Counted from the stretch's first letter, positions 9,087 to 18,029 are shown. The stretch is 64,000 nucleotides of DNA from Nitrospirillum pindoramense (GCF_007827955.1 NZ_VITR01000002.1:372001-436000); one strand, 5' to 3'. Program-made: numbers and translations. Notes: generated by a model from the sequence alone, not told the origin.

Positions 9087-9090
9087 CGTT
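9053..9090 (+). terminator. Rho-independent terminator of the RNA upstream of ffh
   Basis: CGCCAGT (9053-9059) pairs with ACTGGCG (9075-9081), and CACG (9061-9064) pairs with CGTG (9070-9073), with one C/C mismatch and a five-base loop. CTTTTCGTTT follows on the plus strand. It lies about 75 bases before the ffh start codon. Confidence 0.75.
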
Positions 9091-9166
9091 TGGGCAAATG
9101 GGCCTGACCGGACGCTTGGACTAGGGGGGCGGGTGAAGATCGGAACGGCAATGGCCAGGACGGGTT

Positions 9167-10522
9167 ATGTTTGACGGCTTGACAGGACGGCTCGGCGATA
9201 TCTTCGACCGGCTGCGTCGGCGCGGCGCCCTCACCGAAGAGGACGTTGGTGCCGCGCTGCGCGAAGTGCGCGTGGCCCTGCTCGAGGCCGACGTGGCCCT
9301 TCCCGTGGTCAAGTCCTTCATCAACGGCGTGAAGGAAAAGGCCGTCGGGCAGGAGGTGCTGCGCTCCATCACCCCCGGCCAGATGGTCATCAAGATCGTC
9401 CACGACCATTTGGTCGAGATGCTGGGCGAGCAGAACGAGGGCATCAACCTCAACGCCGAGGCGCCGGTGCCGGTGCTGATGCTGGGCCTGCAGGGCTCGG
9501 GCAAGACCACCAGCACCGCCAAGATCGCCTGCCTGCTGAAGACCCGCGAGAAGAAAAAGGTGCTTATGGCGTCGCTGGACACGCGACGCCCGGCCGCCCA
9601 GGAACAGCTGCGGGTGTTGGGTGAGCAGGTGGACGTGGCCACCCTGCCCATCGTCCCCGGCGAAGACCCAGTGACCATCGCCCAGCGCGCCATGCGCGTC
9701 GGCCGCCTGGAAGGCTATGACGTCGTCATGCTGGACACCGCCGGCCGCCTTGCCATCGACGAGGAGTTGATGGACGAGGTGGTGCGCATCCGCGACGTCA
9801 CCAAGCCGGTGGAAAGCCTGCTGGTGGTGGACGCCATGACCGGCCAGGACGCCGTCACCGTCGCCACCAACTTCAATGACAAGGTCGGCGTCACCGGCAT
9901 CGTCATGACCCGCATCGACGGCGACGCCCGGGGCGGTGCCGCCCTGTCGATGCGCCAGATCACCGGCCGCCCCATCAAGCTGCTGGGCACCGGCGAAAAG
10001 ATCGACGCGCTGGAGGCCTTCCACCCCGACCGCATCGCCGGCCGCATCCTGGGCATGGGCGACGTGCTCAGCCTGGTGGAGAAGGCCGCCGAAACCATCG
10101 ACCGCGAGGAAGCCGAGAAGCTTGCCGCGAAGATGGAGAAGGGCAACTTCGACCTGGACGACATGCTGTCCCAGCTGCGCCAGATTCGGAAGATGGGCGG
10201 AATGGGCGGCATGCTGTCCATGCTGCCCGGCGTGGGCAAGATCAAGGACCAGCTGTCCAAGGCCAACATCGACGAGCGCATGCTGAAGCGTCAGGAGGCG
10301 ATCATCACCTCCATGACCCAGAAAGAGCGCCGCGACATCAAGTTGCTGAACGCATCGCGCCGGCGCCGCATCGCGCTGGGGTCCGGGACCACGGTGGCCG
10401 ACGTCAACCGGCTGCTGAAGCAGTACCAGGACATGGCCGACATGATGCGCAAGTTCAAAAAACTGGGGAAAAAGGGCCTGATGCGCCAGGGCCTGTCGGC
10501 CCTGATGCCCAAGGGCCGCTGA
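9167..10522 (+). CDS. ffh: Signal recognition particle protein Ffh
   Basis: Ffh binds 4.5S RNA and signal sequences and targets ribosomes to FtsY. The 451-residue protein has an N domain (about 1-85), a G domain with P-loop GLQGSGKTTS (about 107-116), DTRRPAAQEQL, LDTAGR and TRIDGDARGG, and a C-terminal methionine-rich M domain (about 300-451) with the RNA-binding helix around NASRRRRIALGSGT. The ATG at 9167 is preceded by AGGACGGG and starts the typical MFDGLTGRL sequence. It leads the ffh-rpsP-rimM-trmD-rplS series. Its leader contains a terminator-like hairpin, so expression may be attenuated or may rely on a second promoter after 9090. Confidence 0.98.
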   Translation: MFDGLTGRLGDIFDRLRRRGALTEEDVGAALREVRVALLEADVALPVVKSFINGVKEKAVGQEVLRSITPGQMVIKIVHDHLVEMLGEQNEGINLNAEAPVPVLMLGLQGSGKTTSTAKIACLLKTREKKKVLMASLDTRRPAAQEQLRVLGEQVDVATLPIVPGEDPVTIAQRAMRVGRLEGYDVVMLDTAGRLAIDEELMDEVVRIRDVTKPVESLLVVDAMTGQDAVTVATNFNDKVGVTGIVMTRIDGDARGGAALSMRQITGRPIKLLGTGEKIDALEAFHPDRIAGRILGMGDVLSLVEKAAETIDREEAEKLAAKMEKGNFDLDDMLSQLRQIRKMGGMGGMLSMLPGVGKIKDQLSKANIDERMLKRQEAIITSMTQKERRDIKLLNASRRRRIALGSGTTVADVNRLLKQYQDMADMMRKFKKLGKKGLMRQGLSALMPKGR

Positions 10523-10593
10523 TCCCCAGCCAAATTTTAGTATCCGCGTTTCACCATCATCTTCAGTTCAACATCAGAGTCAGGAAGTAAGAA

Positions 10594-10947
10594 ATGTCCC
10601 TCAAGATTCGTCTGGCCCGCGGTGGCGCCAAGAAGCGTCCGTTCTACAGCATCGTCGTGTCCGACAGCCGTTCGCCCCGCGATGGCAACTTCATCGAGAA
10701 GATCGGCACCTACAACCCGATGCTGCCGCGTGAGCACGCCGAGCGCGTCACCCTGAAGGAAGAGCGCGCCCGCCACTGGCTGTCCGTGGGCGCCCAGCCG
10801 ACCGACCGCGTCGCCCTGTTCCTGGGCCGCGCCAACATCATCGAGCTGCCGAAGGTCCGCGAGACCCCGAAGAAGTCCGCCCCGAAGGCGAAGGCCCAGG
10901 AGCGCGCCAAGCTGGCCGCCGCTGCCGCCGCCAGCACCGAGGGCTGA
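10594..10947 (+). CDS. rpsP: 30S ribosomal protein S16
   Basis: This is a 117-residue small-subunit protein. The N-terminal [20 protein letters not shown] and [14 protein letters not shown] are diagnostic for S16. A C-terminal Lys/Ala-rich tail (about 85-117, [13 protein letters not shown]) extends beyond the E. coli length, as is common in alphaproteobacteria. The ATG at 10594 has AGGAAG upstream. It lies 71 bases after ffh and is followed by a GC-rich hairpin before rimM. Confidence 0.98.
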   Translation: MSLKIRLARGGAKKRPFYSIVVSDSRSPRDGNFIEKIGTYNPMLPREHAERVTLKEERARHWLSVGAQPTDRVALFLGRANIIELPKVRETPKKSAPKAKAQERAKLAAAAAASTEG

Positions 10948-11017
10948 TTGACCTGACGCCGGCCGCCTCCCTTGGCGACAGGGGTGGGTTGGCAGGCATC
11001 CAGGTTGACGGGTTGCG

Positions 11018-11050
11018 ACGGGGGCGGGTGACCGCCCCCGTTCAGCTTTT
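11018..11050 (+). terminator. Terminator-like hairpin between rpsP and rimM
   Basis: ACGGGGGCGG (11018-11027) pairs perfectly with CCGCCCCCGT (11032-11041) around a four-base loop, followed by TCAGCTTTT. The T-tract starts four bases after the stem, so it may act as a partial terminator that lowers rimM-trmD expression relative to rpsP. Confidence 0.5.
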
Positions 11051-11082
11051 CCGCCGCCTACAGTCTTCCAGAGAGTATCGTT

Positions 11083-11724
11083 ATGGAAACCGCCACGCGC
11101 ATCTGCGTCGGGCAGTTCGTGGGCAGCCACGGGGTGCGCGGCCGCGTCAAGGTGAAGAGCTTCACGGCTGTGCCGGAGTCGCTGTTCGCCTATGGCACCT
11201 TGACCGACGAATCAGGCGCCCGCGCCTTCGCCCTGACCATGACCGGCATGGGCAAGGATCATTTCCTGGCGGAATTGCAGGGCGTGCGCGACCGCGACGC
11301 GGCCGACGCGCTCAAGGGCACCCGCCTGTACATCGCCCGTGATCAGTTGCCCGCCCCCGAGGACGAGGACGAGTTCTATCACACCGACCTGATCGGCCTG
11401 GTGGCGACCACCGCGGATGGCGAGCCCTTCGGCGAGATCAAGGCCATCTACGACTTCGGTGGCGGCGACATGCTGGAGATCGCGCACGCGGCGTCCGGCA
11501 AGACGGTCACCATCCCCTTCACCCGCGCCGCCGTCCCGGTGGTGGATGTGAAGGCGGGCTTGGTGACGGTGGAACCGCCGGCCGGCCTGTTCGAGAAGGT
11601 CAAGCCGACGCCGGAGGAACTGGCCGAGATGGAAGGCGGGCCCGCCGCCGATGAGGCGGTAGCCTCGGAAAATGATGAGGCGGTGGCGTCGGATGACGAC
11701 GCGCCCGAGGCCCACGAGGGCTGA
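11083..11724 (+). CDS. rimM: Ribosome maturation factor RimM
   Basis: RimM assists maturation of the 30S subunit head and binds S19. The 213-residue protein shows the N-terminal barrel start [20 protein letters not shown] and the PRC-barrel part with [22 protein letters not shown] and [13 protein letters not shown]. After about residue 170 it carries an acidic low-complexity tail rich in Glu, Asp and Ala, which is not part of the conserved fold. The ATG at 11083 starts at the conserved region. The trmD start lies four bases after its stop, consistent with an operon. Confidence 0.96.
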   Translation: METATRICVGQFVGSHGVRGRVKVKSFTAVPESLFAYGTLTDESGARAFALTMTGMGKDHFLAELQGVRDRDAADALKGTRLYIARDQLPAPEDEDEFYHTDLIGLVATTADGEPFGEIKAIYDFGGGDMLEIAHAASGKTVTIPFTRAAVPVVDVKAGLVTVEPPAGLFEKVKPTPEELAEMEGGPAADEAVASENDEAVASDDDAPEAHEG

Positions 11725-11728
11725 TTCG

Positions 11729-12565
11729 ATGACGGCCGGCTGGCATGTGACGGTGCTGACCCTGTTCCCGGAGATGTTTCCGGGGCCGCTGGGCATGAGC
11801 CTGGCGGGGAAAGCGCTTGAAAATGGCACCTGGTCGCTGGAATCAGTGGACATCCGGTCGTTCGCGAGTGATAAACACCGCTCCGTGGACGACACCCCGT
11901 TCGGCGGCGGACCAGGTATGGTCATGCGGCCCGACGTCCTGGACGCAGCCCTGACCGCCAGCCGGTCGCGGTTGAGCCAGGACCAGAGGGAACGGGGCCG
12001 GGCGATCTACCTCTCGCCGCGTGGCCGTGTGCTGGACCAGGCGCTGGTACGGGAACTCGTATCGGCGCCCAGCCTCACAGTGCTGTGCGGCCGGTATGAG
12101 GGGGTGGATGAACGGGTCCTGGAAGCGCAGGGCCTCGAGGAAGTGAGCCTCGGGGATTTCGTGCTTTCGGGGGGTGAGCCCGCGGCGCTGTGCCTGATCG
12201 ACGCCTGCGTCCGGCTGTTGCCGGGCGTCATGGGCAACGCCGAGACGGCGGGCGAAGAGAGTTTCGAGCGGGGATTGCTGGAGTATCCCCACTATACGCG
12301 GCCGGCCGTCTGGCAGGACCGCGCGGTGCCCGAGGTTCTACTCTCCGGGCACCATGAGAAGGTGAAAGCCTGGCGGTTGGCCGAGGCGGAGCGCATCACC
12401 AGGGACCGGCGACCGGACCTGTGGCAGCGCTACGAGGAGAGCCGGCCCAAGGCCGAAACCAAGAGCCGCCGACGGCGCAAGCCGCGAAGCGGTTCGACCC
12501 TTGAGGATGGCGTTTCCCTGGTGGACCCCACTGCGGAAACGGCGCCTGTGCCAAACCTGGATTGA
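11729..12565 (+). CDS. trmD: tRNA (guanine-37 N1)-methyltransferase
   Basis: TrmD methylates G37 of tRNAs reading CNN codons, preventing +1 frameshifting. The 278-residue protein begins [18 protein letters not shown] and carries [29 protein letters not shown] and the knotted SAM site around [15 protein letters not shown]. After about residue 240 a basic tail (SRRRRKPR) and a low-complexity segment extend the protein beyond E. coli TrmD. The ATG at 11729 lies four bases after the rimM stop; an upstream in-frame ATG would overlap rimM and is rejected. rplS follows 43 bases later. Confidence 0.97.
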   Translation: MTAGWHVTVLTLFPEMFPGPLGMSLAGKALENGTWSLESVDIRSFASDKHRSVDDTPFGGGPGMVMRPDVLDAALTASRSRLSQDQRERGRAIYLSPRGRVLDQALVRELVSAPSLTVLCGRYEGVDERVLEAQGLEEVSLGDFVLSGGEPAALCLIDACVRLLPGVMGNAETAGEESFERGLLEYPHYTRPAVWQDRAVPEVLLSGHHEKVKAWRLAEAERITRDRRPDLWQRYEESRPKAETKSRRRRKPRSGSTLEDGVSLVDPTAETAPVPNLD

Positions 12566-12608
12566 CCGCCGTGAGGCTGGCCATTGTCATCATGTGGAGT
12601 TGAGTGCC

Positions 12609-12995
12609 ATGAACATCATCCAGAAGCTCGAGCAAGAGCAGATTGAAAAGCTGACCGCCACCCGTGCGGTCCCGGAATTCTCCCCGGGCGACACCGTGAA
12701 GGTGAACGTGAAGGTCGTCGAAGGCTCGCGCGAGCGCGTGCAGGCCTACGAGGGCGTCGTCATCGCCCGCCGCAACGCCGGCGTGAACTCCAGCTTCACC
12801 GTCCGCAAGATCAGCTACGGCGAAGGCGTGGAGCGTGTGTTCCCGCTGTACAGCCCGCGCCTGGACAGCATCGAGCTGATCCGCAAGGGTGACGTGCGTC
12901 GCGCCAAGCTGTACTACCTGCGCGATCGCCGCGGCAAGTCGGCCCGCATCTCCGAGCGCACCACCGGCCGTGGCATGAACAACAAGGACGCCTAA
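12609..12995 (+). CDS. rplS: 50S ribosomal protein L19
   Basis: This is a 128-residue large-subunit protein at the 30S-50S interface. The sequence [18 protein letters not shown], then [14 protein letters not shown] and the C-terminal [17 protein letters not shown], is characteristic. The ATG at 12609 follows GTGGAGTTGAG and begins [10 protein letters not shown]; upstream ATGs lie within trmD. It ends the ffh-to-rplS series and is followed by two hairpins, the second a clear terminator. Confidence 0.98.
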   Translation: MNIIQKLEQEQIEKLTATRAVPEFSPGDTVKVNVKVVEGSRERVQAYEGVVIARRNAGVNSSFTVRKISYGEGVERVFPLYSPRLDSIELIRKGDVRRAKLYYLRDRRGKSARISERTTGRGMNNKDA

Positions 12996-13065
12996 GGCGC
13001 CTGTTGTGAGCCCAGGCGGCGGCCCTAAGGCGCCGCCCCGGTCGCACGCTTGATGCAGTACCAAG

Positions 13066-13102
13066 ACACCCGCCGGGCAGCGCGTCCGGCGGGTGTTTTC
13101 GT
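13066..13102 (+). terminator. Terminator after rplS
   Basis: ACACCCGCCGG (13066-13076) pairs perfectly with CCGGCGGGTGT (13086-13096), followed by TTTCGTTT. Another hairpin, GGCGGCG/CGCCGCC at 13015-13037, precedes it without a T-tract. It separates the ribosomal operon from the convergent LysR gene. Confidence 0.88.
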
Positions 13103-13157
13103 TTGGGGACCGGCGTCCTTGGGGGAGAGGTCGGCGGCAGCCATGGTTCCCGGACCG

Positions 13158-14078
13158 TCACGGTTCCCAAACAGGGGGGCCGCCGATCGACAACCGCAGA
13201 CCATCGATGAAGGCGCGCAGCTTGGCTGATGGCTCCGGCAGGGCCCTGAGCAGGAAGATGCCCTGAGGGTTCGGGGCCCAGGGCTCCCCATCCAGCGCAA
13301 GCCGCGTGAGGGCACCGGCGCGCACGTCCGGACCGACCACCCAACTGGGAAGGAAAGCCACCCCCACACCCTCCAGAGCGGCGAGGCGCAACGCCTCGAA
13401 ATCATCGGACCGGAAAACCACCTCGCCGCAGCCAGGCTGGCCCGCCGCGTCGCCCAGCATGTCGGCCCACCCCAAGAGGTCCGCCCCGTGCAGCTTGTCG
13501 AGCAGGCGATGGGCGCGCAAATCTTCGACACGCTCGGGCGTGCCATGACGATCCAGGTAGCTGGGGGCGGCGACCGCCAACCGCGATTGATCGGCGAGCT
13601 TGGTGGCGATCAAGGCGCTGTCGGCGAGGTGCCCGATGCGGATGACGGCGTCGAGGCGATCGCGCGCCGGGTCGGCCAGGCGCTCCGTCAAATCCAGTTC
13701 CACCGACAGGCCGGGATGATCCCGCATCAGGGCGCCCGCCACCGGCAGCACGTACCGCTTGCCGAAGGTGGGAAAGCAGGCGACGCGCAGGACGCCGGCG
13801 ATCGCCCCGCCGAACGCGGCGATTTCGGCATGAACATCGACAAGATCGTCGATCAGGCGCTGGCCGCGTTCGAACAGCCTCTCCCCGGCATCGGTCATCG
13901 CCAGCGCGCGGGTGGACCGCACCAGCACCCGCACGCCCAGGCCATGCTCCAAGGCGTCGATCTGCCGAACGATGGCCGAGGGCGTCACCCCCCGCCGGCG
14001 CGCTGCACCCGAGAAGCTGCCGGCCCGCACGACGTCGACGAACACGGCCACCAACTCGGCGAACCTCGGGTCCTTCAT
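13158..14078 (-). CDS. LysR-family transcriptional regulator
   Basis: This 306-residue protein has an N-terminal winged helix-turn-helix (about 5-65: FVDVVRAGSFSGAARRRGVT, then SAIVRQIDALE and RVLVRSTRALAMTDAG) and a C-terminal LysR effector-binding domain (about 90-295). The helix-turn-helix sequence places it near the AaeR/DmlR-like branch. The ATG at 14078 has GGAG six bases upstream. It diverges from a 184-residue protein and a quinone oxidoreductase, and a 16-bp inverted repeat in the intergenic space sits about 20 bases from its start. It probably regulates that pair and itself; the inducer is unknown. Confidence 0.9.
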   Translation of the reverse strand: MKDPRFAELVAVFVDVVRAGSFSGAARRRGVTPSAIVRQIDALEHGLGVRVLVRSTRALAMTDAGERLFERGQRLIDDLVDVHAEIAAFGGAIAGVLRVACFPTFGKRYVLPVAGALMRDHPGLSVELDLTERLADPARDRLDAVIRIGHLADSALIATKLADQSRLAVAAPSYLDRHGTPERVEDLRAHRLLDKLHGADLLGWADMLGDAAGQPGCGEVVFRSDDFEALRLAALEGVGVAFLPSWVVGPDVRAGALTRLALDGEPWAPNPQGIFLLRALPEPSAKLRAFIDGLRLSIGGPPVWEP

Positions 14079-14097
14079 CTTTGCTCCGCAGGCAAAG

Positions 14098-14113
14098 CCA
14101 TTTCGAGAAATGG
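14098..14113. promoter_or_regulatory. Inverted repeat between LysR gene and its divergent neighbours
   Basis: CCATTTC (14098-14104) and GAAATGG (14107-14113) form a 7-2-7 inverted repeat. It lies 19 bases upstream of the LysR start and 90 bases upstream of the divergent gene. It is a candidate regulator binding site, although it does not fit the usual T-N11-A spacing of LysR boxes. Confidence 0.4.
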
Positions 14114-14203
14114 CCGCGTTATCATCCGCCGCCCCTGGCCGCATGGTTTGGCTCATCGACGTGGCGCCCGCCCGCCGAGCCAACCCAACCAGGAGACACT
14201 GTC

Positions 14204-14758
14204 ATGGCCACTGTCCTCGACCGCATCCTATCCCAATCCGCGTACAGCCATGAAGTCGATGTTCCGATTGAGCAAATCGATATCGCCGACTGGCTGTTCA
14301 CCCTACCCGAGGCGGAGTACCTGCGGTGTTGCGCGCCTGATCATATCGCCGCCGGGGTGACCACCACCGACGATGGCCGGCGCATGTCCATCAATGTCGA
14401 GATGATCGGAACCGGCCTGGTGGTACAGCACTATGTGGCCGAGGAGGCGGGTAAGACCTACTGCCGCATGAATTCGATCTCGGACGTTTTCACCGCCAAC
14501 GGACGTACCCAGGTGAACGTGATCTGGGAATTGATGGCCGAAGCGATCGACGGCAATCGCACCCGGTATACCAACCGCGTGACCGCCCACCCGACCGACG
14601 CCTTCATGGATTTCCTGGCCCGGCACGGCATCGCCTATGAGGACGCCGCCGCGGCGCGCCAAGCCGCCGGCGGAGACCACAACCGCCGCGAAACTCCCTT
14701 GTTCGCCGAGAGCATCGCCCGTCGCGCCCTGGCCAATGCCAAGGAGGCGGTGTCGTGA
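14204..14758 (+). CDS. Protein of unknown function, possibly SRPBCC-like
   Basis: This is a 184-residue soluble protein without a signal peptide or membrane segment. The segment from about 55 to 145 (SINVEMIGTGLVVQHYVAEE, then NVIWELMAEAIDGNRTRYTN) has the alternating hydrophobic strands expected of a SRPBCC/START-like ligand-binding fold, but no diagnostic motif was recognised, so this is a guess. The ATG at 14204 follows AGGAGA. The stop overlaps the GTG start of a quinone oxidoreductase by four bases, and both diverge from a LysR regulator, which suggests a small inducible detoxification or degradation unit. Confidence 0.7.
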   Translation: MATVLDRILSQSAYSHEVDVPIEQIDIADWLFTLPEAEYLRCCAPDHIAAGVTTTDDGRRMSINVEMIGTGLVVQHYVAEEAGKTYCRMNSISDVFTANGRTQVNVIWELMAEAIDGNRTRYTNRVTAHPTDAFMDFLARHGIAYEDAAAARQAAGGDHNRRETPLFAESIARRALANAKEAVS

Positions 14759-15744
14759 GAGCCATCGCCTATGAACGCTTCGGCCCGCCGGACATGCTGC
14801 GGCTGGTTGAGGCGCCCGCGCCGCGGCCGCGGCCCAATGACCTGCTGGTTCGTGTGGCCGCGGCGGGGGTCAACCGGGCCGATCTGATGCAACGGGCCGG
14901 CTTCTACGGCGACCAGACCTTCGGCGACAGTCACTTGCTGGGCCTTGAACTCGCCGGCGAGGTCATCGAGGTCGGCCCCGGCGTCACGGATATGCGGATC
15001 GGGGATCGGGTGATGGCCATCGTCGGCGGCGGAGCCTATGCAGAGATCGCCCGGGTCGACCGCGGCATGGCCGTGAAGGTGCCGGACGAGCTGCCGCTGA
15101 CGGACGCGGCCGGGGTCATGGAGGCCTTCGTCACCGCCTGGGAGGCGGTGGCGCACCTGGCCCGGGTCCAGCCCGGGCAGCGGGTGCTGATCCACGCGGC
15201 GGCCGGCGGCATCGGTTCGGCGGCGGTACAGATCGCCCGATCCCTGGGGGCCACCGTCTATGCCACAGCCTCGGCCCAACGGATGGCGGACGTGCGTGAC
15301 CTGGGAGCCGCGGCCGTGATCGATTATCGCGGCGCGGATTTCGAGGCGGAGGTTTCCCGCCTTACGCAAGCGGCGGGAGTGCACGCGGTGGTCGATTTCA
15401 TCGGCGGCGACTATCTGGCACGCAATCTCCGAAGCCTGGCGCCCGGTGGCACGCTGGTCCAGGTCGGTGTCCTGAGTGGCGACGCCGACGCGTCAATCCC
15501 GCTGGACCTGGTGCTGCACAACCATCTCCGTCTCATCGGGACGGTGATGAAATCACGGACGCCGGAGGAAAAGCGCGCCATGGTCGCCCGCTTCACGGCA
15601 GGCGCCCTGCCCCACCTGGCAAGAAGGGAGATAAGGCCGGTCATCGACCGGATCCTGCCACTTGAACGGGCCGCCGAGGCGCATCAAAGGATGGAAAGCG
15701 GCGGCGGCTTCGGGAAGATCATCCTGGCGGTCGGGGAAGGGTGA
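14755..15744 (+). CDS. Zinc-independent NADPH:quinone oxidoreductase (zeta-crystallin type)
   Basis: This 329-residue medium-chain dehydrogenase/reductase belongs to the quinone oxidoreductase branch. The N-terminal GroES-like domain contains AAGVNRADLMQRAGFYG and LLGLELAGEVIEVG. The Rossmann domain carries LIHAAAGGIGSAAVQIARSL, the GGVGxxAxQ-type NADPH-binding site, and the zinc ligands of alcohol dehydrogenases are absent. This fits one- or two-electron reduction of quinones or alkenals in the cytoplasm. The GTG start overlaps the preceding stop (GTGA). The pair lies divergent from a LysR regulator, typical of stress-induced quinone reductases. The substrate is not predictable. Confidence 0.88.
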   Translation: MRAIAYERFGPPDMLRLVEAPAPRPRPNDLLVRVAAAGVNRADLMQRAGFYGDQTFGDSHLLGLELAGEVIEVGPGVTDMRIGDRVMAIVGGGAYAEIARVDRGMAVKVPDELPLTDAAGVMEAFVTAWEAVAHLARVQPGQRVLIHAAAGGIGSAAVQIARSLGATVYATASAQRMADVRDLGAAAVIDYRGADFEAEVSRLTQAAGVHAVVDFIGGDYLARNLRSLAPGGTLVQVGVLSGDADASIPLDLVLHNHLRLIGTVMKSRTPEEKRAMVARFTAGALPHLARREIRPVIDRILPLERAAEAHQRMESGGGFGKIILAVGEG

Positions 15745-15867
15745 CAACCCGATCCTGCGGCAACCGAGCCCGCCCCCGAAATGCCACAGTTCCGCCCCAC
15801 GGCTGCCGCCGTCGCCCCGCATCCATCGTCGGGATGGGCGCGCGCATAGGTCGCGTAAGGGGGAACC

Positions 15868-16296
15868 ATGACAAAGCGGTGGTGGTGCGTGGGCGGCGCG
15901 TTGATGGGCTTGTCGGCTTGCGCCGAGCCGGGGCCGCTTCCCCCGGCGCCGCCGCCGCTCACCCCACAGACCTTCGCCGGCGCGGCGGGCAGCATCCGGG
16001 GCAACTATCCCGGTTTCCAGATCGACGAGACCTACAGGCCACGGCCGCCGCTGACGGGGCCCTGCGCCGTGTTCGTCTGGGACCGCCCCCTGCCCGATGG
16101 CTGGGCCTTGCGCGCCAAATCCGCATCCTGTCCCGATCCGGGCAGACCCGGGTTCCAGGTGCCGGTGGATTTGGGGCAGTTCCTGATCCCGATGGCGGAG
16201 AGCACCCTTGCCCATGGCTGGGACACGCCGCCGGAGCCTGACAGCCCGCCCACCGCCCCTAACGCCGGCCGTCCGGCCGTGGATAAGGGGCGATAG
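15868..16296 (+). CDS. Small putative lipoprotein
   Basis: This 142-residue protein has a short basic N-terminus, a hydrophobic stretch and a lipobox GLSAC, so Cys18 would be lipidated after signal peptidase II cleavage. A Pro-rich linker (about 20-35) follows, and the mature part contains NYPGFQIDETY and CAVFVWDRPLPDGW but no family recognised here. The ATG at 15868 has GGGGGAACC upstream. It lies 123 bases after the quinone oxidoreductase and converges with a peptide-binding protein gene. The function is unknown; location in the outer or inner membrane leaflet is inferred from the lipobox. Confidence 0.72.
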   Translation: MTKRWWCVGGALMGLSACAEPGPLPPAPPPLTPQTFAGAAGSIRGNYPGFQIDETYRPRPPLTGPCAVFVWDRPLPDGWALRAKSASCPDPGRPGFQVPVDLGQFLIPMAESTLAHGWDTPPEPDSPPTAPNAGRPAVDKGR

Positions 16297-16379
16297 CGGC
16301 CGGCCTTGTGCGCGCGGTGTTTGATCGTGACCGCCCCCCTCAATCGCCGGGCACCAGCCTTCGCCTCGCGTCGCTGGCG

Positions 16380-18029
16380 CTAGGGCGTCACGTCCAGAAA
16401 GCGGCTGGGCGTCAGATCCAGTGGATTGGGGACCCAGCCGGTGACATGGGGCGATACCAGCCGCCTCATGCTCTTGTGGAACAGCGGGATGATGGGGGTG
16501 TCATCCATCATCAACCGTTCCGCCCGGCGCAGCAGGCCGGCGCGGCGCCCCGGATCGGCCTCGCCATTGGCCTCCTCCATCAGCGCGTCGAACAGGGGAT
16601 TGGCATAGCTTGGGTAGTTTTCGCGGCCGGCATCCGCCCGCATCACCGCCAGGAAGCTGTTGGCATCGGGGTAGTCGCCGATCCAGGAGGCGAACACCAC
16701 ATCCTTGAAAGTCTTTTCACTGGCCTTGGTGGTCACCGTTTGGAAGTCCCGATCCTCCAGGCGCACCTCGACACCCAGCACCGCGTGCCACTGGCGGGCC
16801 ACCGCGGCGGCGGCGGACTGCCAGTTGGCGCCCGTGGGATACAACAGGGTGATGACCGGCAGCGGCTTGGCCCCGGGGCCGTAGCCGGCCTCGGTCATCA
16901 AGGTTCGCGCCCGCCGCTCCCGCTCCGCCTGCGGCAGGTCGCGCCAGGCGGGCCAGCCCGGTTCATACCCCGGCACGCCGGGGCTGGGCGCCAGGCGCGG
17001 CACATAGCTGTAGGCCGGCCGCTCCCCCGCCAGGACGCCGGTGGCGAGCGCCTCCCGCTCCACGGCCAGGGTCAGCGCCTCCCGCAGGGCGGGGGATGAC
17101 TTCCACGGCTCATTGCGAAGGTTGAAACTCAGGAAATAGGTGTCGTAGGCCTCGGCGCTGACGAAGGCGTCCGGCAATGCCGTCCGTGCCCAGGCCACCT
17201 GATCCACCGGCAACTCGTACGTCGCCTGCAGCCGTCCCTCCTGGAACAGCCGCGTCTCCGCCTCGCGGTCCTCCAGCGGCAGGTCGCGGACGGTATCGAT
17301 GGCAACCTTGGCCCGGTCGTAATAGGCGGGATTGCGCGCCAGGGTCAGGTGATCGCCAGCCACGTCTTCAACCAGGACATAGGGCCCGCTGGCGGCGTAA
17401 TGGCCGGGCTGGGTGAAGGCGTCGCCATAGGCCTGCACGCTGGCCTTCTGCACGGCGAACAAGGCCTGGTGCTGCAACATGGCGAGGAAATAGGCGGTGG
17501 GCCGCACCAGTTCCACCTGGAAGGTGTGGGCGTCCAGGGCCGCCACGCCCAGGCGACGCGGGTCCTTGATCACACCCTTGGCGATGGACTCCCCATTCAC
17601 CACGATGCCCATGTAGAAGGCGAAGGGCGACGCCGTGCGCGGGTCCGCCAGGCGCTGCCAGGAAAAGACGAAATCATCCGCCGTCACCGGCGTGCCGTCC
17701 GACCAGGCGGCGTCCGCGCGCAGCCTGAAGGTGTAGATGCGGCCGTCGGGTGAGACCGTCCAGCTTTCCGCCAAGGCGGGCCGGGCGCCGCCACGGCCAT
17801 CGGGTGCCAGCAGACCTTCCAGCAGGTCATTGATCACCAGGCCTTCCGATCCCAGGTCGGCGCGCTGCGGATCCAAGGTCAGCGGCACCCCGCCGATGGA
17901 GCGGACCAGCGTTTTCCCGGGCTGGGGATTGGCGGCCATGACAGGAAACGGATGGCCAGCCATCAGGAGAAGGCCAGCCCACAGCGCCAGGCAGCGGCCC
18001 CCCGCCCGGCAGCGCGACGATATCCCCAT
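16380..18029 (-). CDS. Periplasmic peptide-binding protein (SBP family 5, OppA-like)
   Basis: This 549-residue ABC-transporter solute-binding protein has a signal peptide: a basic N-terminus, LALWAGLLLMAG, and probable cleavage after VMA near residue 33. The family 5 features are LTLDPQRADLGSEGLVINDL near the mature N-terminus, then LAESWTVSPDGRIYTFRLR, AWSDGTPVTADDFVFSWQRL and FASWIGDYPDANSFL. These are typical of oligopeptide-binding OppA/MppA proteins. The permease and ATPase genes are not adjacent, so it may serve a transporter encoded elsewhere. The ATG at 18029 follows a GGGGG run and starts a complete signal peptide. It lies about 120 bases downstream of a histidine kinase gene on the same strand. 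Confidence 0.9.
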   Translation of the reverse strand: MGISSRCRAGGRCLALWAGLLLMAGHPFPVMAANPQPGKTLVRSIGGVPLTLDPQRADLGSEGLVINDLLEGLLAPDGRGGARPALAESWTVSPDGRIYTFRLRADAAWSDGTPVTADDFVFSWQRLADPRTASPFAFYMGIVVNGESIAKGVIKDPRRLGVAALDAHTFQVELVRPTAYFLAMLQHQALFAVQKASVQAYGDAFTQPGHYAASGPYVLVEDVAGDHLTLARNPAYYDRAKVAIDTVRDLPLEDREAETRLFQEGRLQATYELPVDQVAWARTALPDAFVSAEAYDTYFLSFNLRNEPWKSSPALREALTLAVEREALATGVLAGERPAYSYVPRLAPSPGVPGYEPGWPAWRDLPQAERERRARTLMTEAGYGPGAKPLPVITLLYPTGANWQSAAAAVARQWHAVLGVEVRLEDRDFQTVTTKASEKTFKDVVFASWIGDYPDANSFLAVMRADAGRENYPSYANPLFDALMEEANGEADPGRRAGLLRRAERLMMDDTPIIPLFHKSMRRLVSPHVTGWVPNPLDLTPSRFLDVTP

